A DNA stretch of 64,000 nt from Pseudomonas sp. SG20056 (GTDB lineage: Bacteria; Pseudomonadota; Gammaproteobacteria; Pseudomonadales; Pseudomonadaceae): assembly GCF_031764535.1 (NCBI RefSeq), contig NZ_CP134499.1, positions 3,100,001-3,164,000 of the forward strand, in the 5' to 3' direction. A program made the translations under genes and the position numbers. Below, one piece after another: positions 51,682-61,667 of the stretch (the stretch's first letter is position 1; each line of letters opens with the position of its first letter). The notes below the pieces were generated by a model. That model made no database searches, was not told where the DNA came from, and saw nothing but the letters and a program-made list of their open reading frames with translations.

Positions 51682-52086
51682 ATGTCCCGCTCGCTGCCCC
51701 TGTTATTAACCGGCCTTGGCCTGGTGCTAGCACTCGCTAACGCCGACGCCGCGCCCAAACATGACAAAGCCCACAAACATGGCGATGACAGCGATGTGCG
51801 CGTCGACATCAGGGGCCCGAGCATCGACATTGGCCAGGTGCGCATCATCCTTGGCGATAACCGCGACCTGATCGGCCCAGCCCAGTCTCTGCCACCGGGT
51901 ATTCGCAAGAATCTGGCGCGCGGCAAGCCCCTGCCGCCAGGCATCGCCAAGCGTTTCGACAATCGCCTGCTCGGCCAACTGCCGCACTACGAGGGCTATG
52001 AGTGGCGGCAGGCTGGCACCGACGTGGTGCTGGTAGCCCTGGCTACAGGGCTGATCTACGAAATCTTGCAGAACGTGCTGGATTGA
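51682..52086 (+). CDS. CigR/RcnB-like exported protein
   Basis: A 134-residue exported protein with signal peptide (LPLLLTGLGLVLALANADAA), a charged His/Asp-rich segment (KHDKAHKHGDDSDV) and the LPPGIRKNLARGKPLPPGIAKR proline-glycine motif, followed by GTDVVLVALATGLIYEILQNVL, a membrane-like end. These fit the CigR/RcnB-like family, one member of which represses Salmonella virulence. The function here is unknown. It follows yhhQ after 56 bases on the same strand. Confidence 0.78.
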   Translation: MSRSLPLLLTGLGLVLALANADAAPKHDKAHKHGDDSDVRVDIRGPSIDIGQVRIILGDNRDLIGPAQSLPPGIRKNLARGKPLPPGIAKRFDNRLLGQLPHYEGYEWRQAGTDVVLVALATGLIYEILQNVLD

Positions 52087-52172
52087 AGATCGCCAGGAAA
52101 CTTTGCCCCCTATTGCCACTCCACTGATCAGGGGCTTCAGCCGGGCCCTTCGCCTGTGTTTGGGGGCTTAGC

Positions 52173-52727
52173 ATGAAATCCACCCTGATCTACTACGTAG
52201 CCGCCAGCCTGGACGGCTATATCGCTCGCCCGGATGGCCGGGTCGATTGGCTGGAAACCATCCAGGCTGCTGGCGACGACCACGGTTACCACGCTTTTTA
52301 TGACGGCATCGACGCTCTGCTGATGGGCCGTATGACCTTCGACACGCTGCTGAACTACCAAGGTGATTGGCCCTACCTCGGCAAACCCTGCCTGGTACTG
52401 ACTCGTTATCCGCACGAACAATTACCGGATGGCGTGAGCATGCGCCATTGCACGCCGAGCGAAGCCCTGGCGCAGCTGGCCGAACAAGGCTATGAGCGTA
52501 TCTGGCTGGTCGGCGGCGGTTCGCTGGCCGGCAACTGTTTCGCCGCAGGGCTGCTCGACGAGCTGGTGGTGAGCCTGGTGCCTTATCTGCTGGGCGCCGG
52601 CATTCCAATGTTCGCCAGCGGTCTGGAGCGCAGCCTGAAACTGCATGAACAACGCAGCTTCAGCAGCGGCGTAGTACAGCTGCATTATCACGTACTGCCG
52701 GAAAGCCTTCTGGGCAATGACCTATAA
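52173..52727 (+). CDS. Dihydrofolate reductase/RibD-like reductase family protein
   Basis: A 184-residue cytosolic protein with the DHFR-like fold (RibD C-terminal domain): STLIYYVAASLDGYIARPDGRVDWLE, a YDGIDALLMGRMTFDTLL segment and IWLVGGGSLAGNCFAAGLLDELVVSLVP (the GGG nucleotide loop). It binds NADPH; the substrate is unknown and may not be dihydrofolate. Its stop codon overlaps that of the convergent rarD. Confidence 0.87.
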   Translation: MKSTLIYYVAASLDGYIARPDGRVDWLETIQAAGDDHGYHAFYDGIDALLMGRMTFDTLLNYQGDWPYLGKPCLVLTRYPHEQLPDGVSMRHCTPSEALAQLAEQGYERIWLVGGGSLAGNCFAAGLLDELVVSLVPYLLGAGIPMFASGLERSLKLHEQRSFSSGVVQLHYHVLPESLLGNDL

Positions 52728-53618
52728 ACCTTGCCTTGCCTGCTTGATCAGCAGTCGTGCACTGTCCCAGCCGACCAAAACCACCGCCAACCAGATCGGC
52801 AGATAGGTCAGCCATTGCGCGCTGTTGAATTGCTCGCCAAGAAACAGCAGCGCTACCAGAAAAAGCAGCACCGGCTCGACATAACTGAGAATGCCGAACA
52901 AACCCATTGGCAGCAGGCGACTGGCAGCCATCATCGCGGCAAACGCCAGAGAACTGAGGATTGCCAGCCCCGGCAGCAGCCACCACAACTGCGGCGCCTG
53001 GCTGAACAGCTGCGGCGGGCTCCATTGCAGCACCAGCCAGATCGCCACCGGCGCCATAAACAGCATCTCGAAGGCAAAACCGGACAAGGCGTCCAGACGC
53101 ATCCAGCGGCGCAGCATGAAATACGGCGGATACCCCAGCACCGTGACCATCACCACCCAGGAGAACGCCTGGGTCAGCCACAGTTCATGGGCCACGCCAA
53201 GCAAGGCGCAGAATACTGCCAAACGCTGCAACGGCCGCAGCCGCTCGCCATAGAACACCCGCCCGGCGAGCACCATGGCCAATGGCAGCAGGAAGTAGCC
53301 CAGCGACACTTCCAGCATGCGCCCGGCCAGCGGCGCCCAGACAAACAGCGCCCACTGAATACCCATCAGCAGCGCCGCCAGCGGCAAGCTGGCAAGCAGT
53401 AATGGCTCGCGCCGCACGCGGCCGCAGGCCATGAGCAGCATCGGCCATTGCCGCGACAGGGTAATCAGCAGCAATACCGCCGGTATCGACCAGAGCACCC
53501 GCTGGGCAAACACCTGCAAGCCATCCAGCGGCGCCAACAGCCGCACATAGCCGGGCACCACGGCAAACAACACCGAGGCAATAATCGACAGCGCCACACC
53601 GCGCCCAGACAGCTGCAT
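52722..53618 (-). CDS. rarD: RarD-type EamA exporter
   Basis: A 298-residue inner-membrane protein of ten helices of the drug/metabolite transporter superfamily. GVALSIIASVLFAVVPGYVRLLAPLDGLQVFAQRVLWSIPA is the RarD/YojE start; MGLFGILSYVEPVLLFLVALLFLGE with QWLTYLPIWLAVVLVGWD occurs near the end. It is the EamA-type group linked to chloramphenicol sensitivity in naming only; the substrate is unknown. ATG 53618 is chosen over longer, unrelated starts. Confidence 0.84.
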   Translation of the reverse strand: MQLSGRGVALSIIASVLFAVVPGYVRLLAPLDGLQVFAQRVLWSIPAVLLLITLSRQWPMLLMACGRVRREPLLLASLPLAALLMGIQWALFVWAPLAGRMLEVSLGYFLLPLAMVLAGRVFYGERLRPLQRLAVFCALLGVAHELWLTQAFSWVVMVTVLGYPPYFMLRRWMRLDALSGFAFEMLFMAPVAIWLVLQWSPPQLFSQAPQLWWLLPGLAILSSLAFAAMMAASRLLPMGLFGILSYVEPVLLFLVALLFLGEQFNSAQWLTYLPIWLAVVLVGWDSARLLIKQARQGL

Positions 53619-53735
53619 CACATCACCCTGCTCAATCCAACCCCGACATCTTGCCTGGCTTGTAGTTAAGACCACAGCCGCAAAGCGACACAGCCAGGCA
53701 CTTAAACAGCCGTACAGCGCAAAAATGCAGCGCAT

Positions 53736-53767
53736 AAAAAAGCCCGCGCTGCATCAGCAGAGCGGGC
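53736..53767 (-). terminator. Rho-independent terminator of azoR
   Basis: On the minus strand GCCCGCTCTGCTG...CAGCGCGGGC folds into an interrupted GC-rich stem followed by six T residues, 50 bases after azoR. Confidence 0.85.
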
Positions 53768-53817
53768 AGAGACGCCCAGGAGCACCGGACGCCAGGAGAG
53801 CAGTGTGCAGCGGAAAA

Positions 53818-54417
53818 TCAGATGGCCTGGGCCAGTTGTGCCTTGGCCTGGTTCAGACCCTTTTCCATAAAGTCGCCGCCCAGGTTGAGGCCTTCGGCAT
53901 GGATAAAGCTGACATCGTGGATACCGACAAAGGCCAGCGCCTGACGCAGGTAGGGTTCCTGATGATCCTGCGTACCGCCGGCGTAAATGCCGCCGCGCGC
54001 GGTCAGGACAAAGGCGCGCTTGCCGCTGAGCAGGCCTTGCGGGCCAGTTTCGGTGTACTTGAAGGTCACCCCGGCGCGCAAAACGTGGTCGAGCCAAGCC
54101 TTCAAGGTGCTGGGGATGGCGAAGTTGTACATGGGGGCGGCCAGCACCAGCACATCGGCGGCCAGCAGCTCGTCGGTGAGCAGGTTGGACAGCGCCAACG
54201 CAGCCTGCTCGGCCTCGCTTTGCTGCCCAGCCGGGGTCATCCAGCCACCCAGCAGGTTGGCGTCCAGGTGCGGCACCTGATCAACCGCAAGGTCACGCAC
54301 CTTGATCTGATCGGCCGGGTTGGCAGCCGACCAGTTGGCAATAAATTGTGCTGTCAGCTGACGCGAAACCGAACCTTGCTGACGAGCGCTGCTTTCAATT
54401 ACCAGGACGTTTGCCAT
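53818..54417 (-). CDS. azoR: FMN-dependent NADH-azoreductase AzoR
   Basis: A 199-residue flavodoxin-fold enzyme reducing azo dyes and quinones with NADH. The start NVLVIESSARQQGSVSRQLTAQFI holds the FMN phosphate loop, APMYNFAIPSTLKAWLDHVLRAGVTFKY contacts FMN, and the length equals other AzoR proteins. ATG 54417 has GGAG eight bases before. Pseudomonas carries several paralogues; which one this is cannot be told. It ends at the terminator above. Confidence 0.92.
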   Translation of the reverse strand: MANVLVIESSARQQGSVSRQLTAQFIANWSAANPADQIKVRDLAVDQVPHLDANLLGGWMTPAGQQSEAEQAALALSNLLTDELLAADVLVLAAPMYNFAIPSTLKAWLDHVLRAGVTFKYTETGPQGLLSGKRAFVLTARGGIYAGGTQDHQEPYLRQALAFVGIHDVSFIHAEGLNLGGDFMEKGLNQAKAQLAQAI

Positions 54418-54573
54418 GTTGCTTGCTCCATCGAAGGGTTGTTGAACGTCGATGGGCAAAGAATAGGAGCACACAATCCGATTAAAAAGCGCAAATAACT
54501 GCGCCAAACAATCTAATAATTTGATTTATAGCCAACCCGCGCTTAGTCTCTGGGTTGTGTGGCCAAGTACTGA

Positions 54574-54888
54574 TTAGCTGATTTCGCAGGTCAGTTTGAC
54601 CCGCAGCTTGATAATGCTGCGGCTGAACTTCACCGCCAGGCTGTTGCTGTCACCAGCGGGCAGGACGACCTTGCGGGTGCGCGGCGCTTCCGGGCCGTTG
54701 CGAAATACCGCCGTGCACTTAGCATCGCTGCGGCCATAGTTGTACAGCTGCAAACCGCCCATGTTGTGGTCAATTTCCTGGGTGGTGGCCGAGACTTCAG
54801 CGCCATTGAGCTGTTTCTCCACCTCGATCGGGTAGGCCATTACAGTCAGCGGTAGGCAGGCCAGCAGTGCACAACAGAGCTTTTTCAT
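54574..54888 (-). CDS. Small exported protein of unknown function
   Basis: A 104-residue protein with signal peptide (KKLCCALLACLPLTVMA) and a beta-rich mature part: VEKQLNGAEVSAT, LQLYNYGRSDAKCTAVFRNGPEAPRTRKVVLPAGDS and a terminal KLRVKLTCEIS with a second Cys, so one disulfide is likely. Pseudomonas annotations sometimes call such proteins 3-phosphoglycerate kinase, which must be wrong: they are far too short and exported. It is divergent from the LysR gene with 77 bases between. Confidence 0.78.
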   Translation of the reverse strand: MKKLCCALLACLPLTVMAYPIEVEKQLNGAEVSATTQEIDHNMGGLQLYNYGRSDAKCTAVFRNGPEAPRTRKVVLPAGDSNSLAVKFSRSIIKLRVKLTCEIS

Positions 54889-54965
54889 CAGGGCAGTCTC
54901 CGGCAAAAGACGGCCAGTTTAGGTTGATTGAGTGGGTATTTGCACCCTAAGTACGGGAATCGATT

Positions 54966-55892
54966 ATGAAAGCCCCCCGCGTAACCCTCGACCAATGGCG
55001 CACCCTGCAGGCAGTGGTCGACCATGGCGGCTTTGCTCAGGCCGCCGAGGTGCTGCACCGCTCGCAATCCTCGGTCAGCTACACCGTGGCGCGTATGCAG
55101 GAGCAACTGGGCGTACCGCTGCTGCGTATCGATGGGCGCAAAGCGGTGCTCACCGAAGCCGGTGACGTGCTGCTGCGCCGCTCGCGGCAGCTGGTCAAAC
55201 AGGCCAGCCAGCTGGAAGACCTTGCCCATCATATGGAGCAGGGCTGGGAAGCCGAAGTGCGCCTGGTGGTCGATGCCGCCTACCCCAACGCCCGCCTGGT
55301 ACGCGCGCTGACCGCCTTTATGCCGCAAAGCCGTGGCTGCCGGGTGCGCCTGCGCGAGGAAGTGTTGTCTGGCGTGGAAGAAGTGCTCAAGGACGGCATG
55401 GCCGACCTGGCCATCAGCGCGCTGAATATCCCCGGTTTTCTCGGTGCGGAAATGAGTACCGTGGAATTTGTCGCCGTGGCTCACCCCGATCACCCGCTGC
55501 ACCGCCTGCAGCGGGTCGTAACCTTCCAGGATCTGGAAGCCCAGATGCAGGTGGTGATCCGCGATTCCGGGCGCCAGCAACCGCGCGACGTTGGCTGGCT
55601 CGGCGCCGAACAGCGCTGGACGGTCGGCAGCCTGGCCACCGCTGCCACCTTTGTCAGCAACGGCCTGGGCTTTGCCTGGTTGCCGCGCCATATGATTGAG
55701 CGCGAACTCAAGGACGGCCTGCTCAAACCCTTGCCGCTGGATCAGGGCGGCAGCCGTAATCCGCTGTTCTTCCTCTATTCAAACAAGGACAAGCCCCTGG
55801 GCCCGGCCACGCAGATTCTCGTCGAGCTGATCCAGCGCTTCGATGCAGCGCCTTTGAATGCAGCCTTTGCTGCGCCCCTGCCCTCAGCCTGA
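54966..55892 (+). CDS. LysR-type transcriptional regulator
   Basis: A 308-residue LysR-family protein with the helix-turn-helix at about residues 20-45 (FAQAAEVLHRSQSSVSYTVARMQEQLG) and a C-terminal effector domain. It is followed by a hydrolase gene 16 bases later on the same strand and may share its transcript. The divergent small exported protein is a possible target, since LysR genes often regulate the neighbour across. The co-inducer is unknown. Confidence 0.88.
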   Translation: MKAPRVTLDQWRTLQAVVDHGGFAQAAEVLHRSQSSVSYTVARMQEQLGVPLLRIDGRKAVLTEAGDVLLRRSRQLVKQASQLEDLAHHMEQGWEAEVRLVVDAAYPNARLVRALTAFMPQSRGCRVRLREEVLSGVEEVLKDGMADLAISALNIPGFLGAEMSTVEFVAVAHPDHPLHRLQRVVTFQDLEAQMQVVIRDSGRQQPRDVGWLGAEQRWTVGSLATAATFVSNGLGFAWLPRHMIERELKDGLLKPLPLDQGGSRNPLFFLYSNKDKPLGPATQILVELIQRFDAAPLNAAFAAPLPSA

Positions 55893-55907
55893 TAAGGAGT
55901 CCAGTAG

Positions 55908-56720
55908 ATGTCATTTTTCGATAACGACGACTGCCAGCTGCACTACGAGGAATACGGCCACGGCGCGCCCGTGCTGTTGGTCCACGGCCTCGGTTCGAGC
56001 ACCCGCGACTGGGAATACCAGATTCCCGAGCTGGCTCGTCACTACCGGGTTATCGCCCTCGATGTGCGCGGCCATGGCCGCTCGGACAAACCCCGCGAGC
56101 GCTACAGCATCCAGGGTTTCGCCGAGGATGTGGCGGCGCTGATCGAGCACCTGCAACTGCCGCAGGTGCATCTGGTGGGCATCTCCATGGGCGGCATGAT
56201 CGGCTTCCAGCTGGGGGTGGATCGCCCCGAATTGCTGAAGAGCCTGTGCATCGTCAACAGCGGCCCGGAAGTGAAGGCGAAAAGCCCGCGCGACTATATC
56301 GAGATTGCCAAACGCTGGAGCCTGTCGCGCCTGCTCAGCCTCGATACCATTGCCAAAGCCCTGGGCAAACTGCTGTTCCCCAAACCCGAGCAGGAAGAGC
56401 TACGGCAGAAAATCCTGGTGCGCTGGCCGCAGAACGACAAGCGTGCTTACCTAGCCAGCCTGGATGCGATTATCGGCTGGGGCGTGCGGGAACGCCTGAC
56501 ACGGATCAGCTGTCCGACTCTGGTGGTTACGGCCGACCGCGATTACACCCCGGTGGCGCAAAAGCAGGCCTACGTTGACGAAATGCCCAATGCGCGTCTG
56601 CTGGTAATCGAAGACTCGCGTCACGCCACACCGCTGGACCAACCCGAACAATTCAACAGCAGCCTGCTAGCCTTCCTTGCCGAAGTCGAACAGGCCGCCC
56701 CCACTGCCAAGCCACAATAA
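55908..56720 (+). CDS. Alpha/beta-fold hydrolase
   Basis: A 270-residue cytosolic hydrolase. VLLVHGLGSSTRDWEYQIPEL forms the oxyanion region, HLVGISMGGMIGFQLG has nucleophile Ser in GISMG, ADRDYTPV supplies the acid Asp and DSRHATPLDQPEQF the His, so the catalytic triad is complete. It resembles 3-oxoadipate enol-lactonase or other BioH/carboxylesterase-like enzymes. The substrate is unknown. It lies between the LysR regulator and ppiA, separated by 16 and 12 bases, so probably in one operon. Confidence 0.88.
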   Translation: MSFFDNDDCQLHYEEYGHGAPVLLVHGLGSSTRDWEYQIPELARHYRVIALDVRGHGRSDKPRERYSIQGFAEDVAALIEHLQLPQVHLVGISMGGMIGFQLGVDRPELLKSLCIVNSGPEVKAKSPRDYIEIAKRWSLSRLLSLDTIAKALGKLLFPKPEQEELRQKILVRWPQNDKRAYLASLDAIIGWGVRERLTRISCPTLVVTADRDYTPVAQKQAYVDEMPNARLLVIEDSRHATPLDQPEQFNSSLLAFLAEVEQAAPTAKPQ

Positions 56721-56732
56721 GGACGACCCCGC

Positions 56733-57287
56733 ATGTTCAAGACCCTCACCCTCGCCGCCTGCTCCATCCTGTTTGCCGGCAGCTTGCTCGCCGCCGAAAA
56801 TCCAAAAGTGCTGCTGACCACCAGCCTTGGGGACATCGAGATCGAGCTGAATGCCGAGAAGGCGCCGATCAGCACCGCCAACTTCCTCAGCTACGTCGAC
56901 AGCGGCTACTACGCCGGCACCCAGTTCCACCGGGTGATTCCGGGCTTTATGGTGCAAGGCGGCGGTTTCGATGCCGACATGCAGCAGAAAGACACCCAGG
57001 CGCCGATCAAGAACGAAGCCGACAACGGCCTGCACAACGTTCGCGGTACCCTGGCCATGGCCCGCACCCAGGTACGCGACTCCGCCACCAGCCAGTTCTT
57101 TATCAACCACAAGGACAACGCCTTCCTCGACCACGGCTCGCGTGATTTCGGTTACGCGGTGTTCGGCAAAGTGGTGAAGGGCATGGACGTGGTCGACAAG
57201 ATCGCCCAGGTGCCGACTGCCAACCGCGGCGGCCATCAGAACGTCCCGAGTGAGCCGGTGCTGATCACCGCCGCCAAGCGTCTCTGA
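56733..57287 (+). CDS. ppiA: Periplasmic cyclophilin PpiA
   Basis: A 184-residue peptidyl-prolyl isomerase with signal peptide ([18 protein letters not shown]) and a cyclophilin domain: [46 protein letters not shown] (catalytic Arg and Phe), [21 protein letters not shown] and [14 protein letters not shown]. It speeds proline isomerisation in the periplasm. The length matches E. coli PpiA. It is 12 bases after the hydrolase gene and ends at a terminator hairpin. Confidence 0.94.
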   Translation: MFKTLTLAACSILFAGSLLAAENPKVLLTTSLGDIEIELNAEKAPISTANFLSYVDSGYYAGTQFHRVIPGFMVQGGGFDADMQQKDTQAPIKNEADNGLHNVRGTLAMARTQVRDSATSQFFINHKDNAFLDHGSRDFGYAVFGKVVKGMDVVDKIAQVPTANRGGHQNVPSEPVLITAAKRL

Positions 57288-57296
57288 TAACCCCAC

Positions 57297-57327
57297 GCGG
57301 GGTGAGCCTGCTCACCCCGCGCGTTTT
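57297..57327 (+). terminator. Rho-independent terminator of ppiA
   Basis: GCGGGGTGAGC and GCTCACCCCGC form an 11-bp stem with a 2-base loop, followed by GCGTTTT. Confidence 0.88.
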
Positions 57328-57350
57328 AACCCTCCTTTTTCTGCGCAACA

Positions 57351-57478
57351 CCCTCCTGAGCATTTGATTCGCTTCGCTCACCCCTTCGGAGCCGTGCTAA
57401 AGCACGTTCAGCCTCCGGCTGTGGGCTTGTTTTTAACGCCGCGATGGCAACGCAGGTAGTTTTTCAACAGCCTGTTAG
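57351..57478. repeat. MITE-like intergenic repeat, copy 4 (one end only)
   Basis: The right end reads, on the minus strand, CTAACAGGCTGTTGAAAAAC, like copy 2. The following GGCGTTAAAAACA, AACGTGCTTTAGCACGGC and AATGCTCA segments match copy 3. No matching left inverted repeat is seen, so it is truncated or one-ended. Confidence 0.68.
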
Positions 57479-57517
57479 AATCGGGCGCTATTCCCTGATT
57501 TAGGCAGGATGCCTGAC

Positions 57518-59350
<1,833 letters not shown>

Positions 59351-59352
59351 AA

Positions 59353-59626
59353 CCTGTTCACGATCTGCTGCGCGTCGGCCCTGCGGCGTTAAAAACAGGC
59401 TCGGAAAGCCGCTTGCGGCTAACGCGCTTTAGCGCGGCCGAAGGGCGAGCGGAGCGAGTAATGCTCATGTACAAAAGTACACTCCGCTTGATTCGCTGCG
59501 CTAACCCTGCGGGCCAGCCGTTGGCTGTTACTCCGCTGCGCTGCGTTTCTCGCCTGTTTTGACCAGCCGGAGGCTGTTACTAACGTAGCGCCTTGCAGGA
59601 CTCTAGCTCGCGAGATCGTGAATAGG
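59353..59626. repeat. MITE-like intergenic repeat, copy 3
   Basis: 274 bp bounded by inverted repeats CCTGTTCACGATCT (left) and CCTATTCACGATCT (reading inward from right). The outer parts match copy 1 in opposite orientation; the inner AACGCGCTTTAGCGCGGC, GGGCGAGCGGAGCGAGTAA and AATGCTCATGTACA match copies 2 and 4. No coding capacity. Confidence 0.78.
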
Positions 59627-59649
59627 CTTTAAGAACGGATGGGCGAAGC

Positions 59650-60390
59650 TCAGTTGCGCGCATGGGCCATCTGAAACTTCGCCACCCCTTCCAGCTGCGC
59701 CAGCTCGTCGGCCATATCGCTGATCCGCGCACTCTTCTGCCCGTCCACCGCCACGGCGACAAAGCGCCACTCCAGCTGGCCCTGATCAAAGCTCACGGTG
59801 AACGAACCGCCGGCAATCACATAGCCGCGCTCGCGGGCAATCTCGCGCAAACGCGCCTCATGCGGGCGGACAAACCCCGGAGCGAAACGCAGCACAATGG
59901 CCAGCGCCGGGCGCGATGGTAGCCGCGCTTCCAGCTTGGCGCCCCACATCATCAACCCGGCGGAAATCAGGCTAAGCAGCACCGCCGCGCCATAAAAGCC
60001 CACGCCCACCAGCACACCAATCGCCGAAGACGCCCAGATCGACGCCGCTGTGGTCAGGCCGCTGATGCTCATGCCGTCCTTCATGATCAGCCCGGCGCCG
60101 AGAAAACCGATACCGGTGACCACGCCCTGAATCACCCGTGTCGGGTCGACGCTGGCCAATGAGTGATCACCCAACCAGTGCTGCGGGTACACGCAGAGCA
60201 CCGTCAGCGCACAAGACGCCATGCAGACCATGCCATAGGTGCGCATGCCCGCCGCCCGGCCATGGTAGGAACGCTCATAACCGACCAGCAGGCCGAGCAG
60301 CAGCGCACCAAGCATATTCAGAAACAGGGTCAGGTTGACCGCCACGCCCGGCAGCAGCCAGAGCTTATCGACCAGGGCAAATGCACTCAC
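59650..60390 (-). CDS. MgtC/SapB-family membrane protein
   Basis: A 246-residue protein with an N-terminal MgtC membrane domain: LNMLGALLLGLLVGYERSYHGRAAGMRTYGMVCM, VIQGVVTGIGFLGAGLIMKDGMSISGLTTAASIWASSAIGVLVG. A soluble C-terminal domain of about 85 residues follows, ACT-like in pattern. MgtC proteins influence magnesium limitation and intracellular growth by modulating other membrane machines. GTG 60390 is chosen because GAGG lies six bases before; the longer frame is unrelated. It is adjacent to repeat copy 3 at its 3' end. Confidence 0.87.
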   Translation of the reverse strand: MSAFALVDKLWLLPGVAVNLTLFLNMLGALLLGLLVGYERSYHGRAAGMRTYGMVCMASCALTVLCVYPQHWLGDHSLASVDPTRVIQGVVTGIGFLGAGLIMKDGMSISGLTTAASIWASSAIGVLVGVGFYGAAVLLSLISAGLMMWGAKLEARLPSRPALAIVLRFAPGFVRPHEARLREIARERGYVIAGGSFTVSFDQGQLEWRFVAVAVDGQKSARISDMADELAQLEGVAKFQMAHARN

Positions 60391-60463
60391 AACACACCTC
60401 GCAAAGCTGCGGACATGCTCAGAGCGTAGTTGCCGGCCCGCTAAGCTGCGCGAGCCGGCGGTG

Positions 60464-61585
60464 CTATTGGCGGTACGGCAGCAGCTCGCGAGCCTGTTCG
60501 GCGTAGCCGCGCACGCCGTGCTGTTCTTCGGCGAGAAAGTTCGCCACGGCATTGCGCAAGCCGGGGTGGCAGAGGTAGTGCCAGGAGTGGGTGATGACCG
60601 GTTCAAAACCACGAATCAGCTTGTGCTCGCCCTGGGCACCGGCGTCGAAGCGTTGCAGGCCATTGGCAATGGCAAAGTCCATGCCCTGATAAAAACAGGT
60701 CTCAAAATGCAGCCGATCAAACTCGGCCAGACAACCCCAGTAACGTCCGTACAGGCTGTCTCCACCGACCAGGCTAAAGGCCATGGCCACCGGTCTACCG
60801 GCCTGATGGGCGAGCACCACGCGGATCATCTCGGGCATGCGCTCGGCCAGCAGACTAAAAAAGGCGCGCGTCAGATAGGGTGACTGGCCGCGCACCCGGT
60901 AGGTATTGGCGTAACACAGGTAGACGAAATCCCACTCCAGCTCACTGAGCTGATGGCCCTCACGCCAGTCAAACTCGATGCCCTGCCCCGCCACCTGCTC
61001 ACGCTCTTTGCGCATCTGTTTACGCTTGCGCGAACTGAGCGCATCAAGGAAATCCTGAAAATCCCGGTAGCCACGGTTACGCCAGTGAAACTGACAACCC
61101 AGACGCGACAACCAGCCATCGCGGCCCTGCAGCAGGGCATTTTCGGCCTCGGTGGTGAAGTTTATATGCAGGCTCGACAGCCCCTGTTGCTCCAGGCCAG
61201 CGCTGAGCTCATCAAGTAACAGCCCAGCCGCCTGTGGCTCGCCCAACACGCGCTGGCCCGCCACAGGCGAAAAAGGAATCGCACCGAGCAGCTTGGGGTA
61301 GTAGTCGATGCCCGCACGGTGGCAGGCATCCGCCCAGCCATGATCGAACACGTATTCGCCGTATGAGTGGCTTTTCACGTAGCTCGGCATGGCTGCCAGC
61401 AGTTGGCTTTGCTCGCCCTTTAAAACCATATGGGCCGGCTGCCAGCCAGTGCGCCCGCCCACACTGCCACTGTCTTCCAGTGCCGCGAGAAAGGCGTGGC
61501 GCAAGAAAGGCTGCGCATCAGTCAGCAGCGCGTCCCACTGACTGGCGGCAATTTCATGGATGGAGTTCAGGCTGGTCGGCAACAT
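60464..61585 (-). CDS. DUF482-type GNAT-fold N-acyltransferase
   Basis: A 373-residue cytosolic protein with a FemAB/GNAT-like double fold. AAMPSYVKSHSYGEYVFDHGWADA and the central SRKRKQMRKEREQV are hallmarks of the DUF482 family, as are VYLCYANTYRVRG and GGDSLYGRYWGC followed by LHFETCFYQGMDFAI. Some annotations say peptidogalycan biosynthesis protein, unproven. The acyl donor and acceptor are unknown. It lies 73 bases upstream of the MgtC-like gene on the same strand. Confidence 0.88.
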   Translation of the reverse strand: MLPTSLNSIHEIAASQWDALLTDAQPFLRHAFLAALEDSGSVGGRTGWQPAHMVLKGEQSQLLAAMPSYVKSHSYGEYVFDHGWADACHRAGIDYYPKLLGAIPFSPVAGQRVLGEPQAAGLLLDELSAGLEQQGLSSLHINFTTEAENALLQGRDGWLSRLGCQFHWRNRGYRDFQDFLDALSSRKRKQMRKEREQVAGQGIEFDWREGHQLSELEWDFVYLCYANTYRVRGQSPYLTRAFFSLLAERMPEMIRVVLAHQAGRPVAMAFSLVGGDSLYGRYWGCLAEFDRLHFETCFYQGMDFAIANGLQRFDAGAQGEHKLIRGFEPVITHSWHYLCHPGLRNAVANFLAEEQHGVRGYAEQARELLPYRQ

Positions 61586-61667
61586 CGGTAGCTCGGTGAT
61601 TCGGGCAAGGCTGCACTATAGCGCCAAGCCCAGCGCCAGACACCTTGCCTGGCGCGCCATGGCAGTT

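Noticed and set aside
53742-53767. Terminator serving rarD
   Set aside because: It is read in the azoR direction (T-run on minus strand) and lies upstream of rarD, so it ends azoR only.
54574-54888. 3-phosphoglycerate kinase
   Set aside because: A 104-residue exported beta-rich protein cannot be this enzyme; the name is a database carry-over as I remember it.
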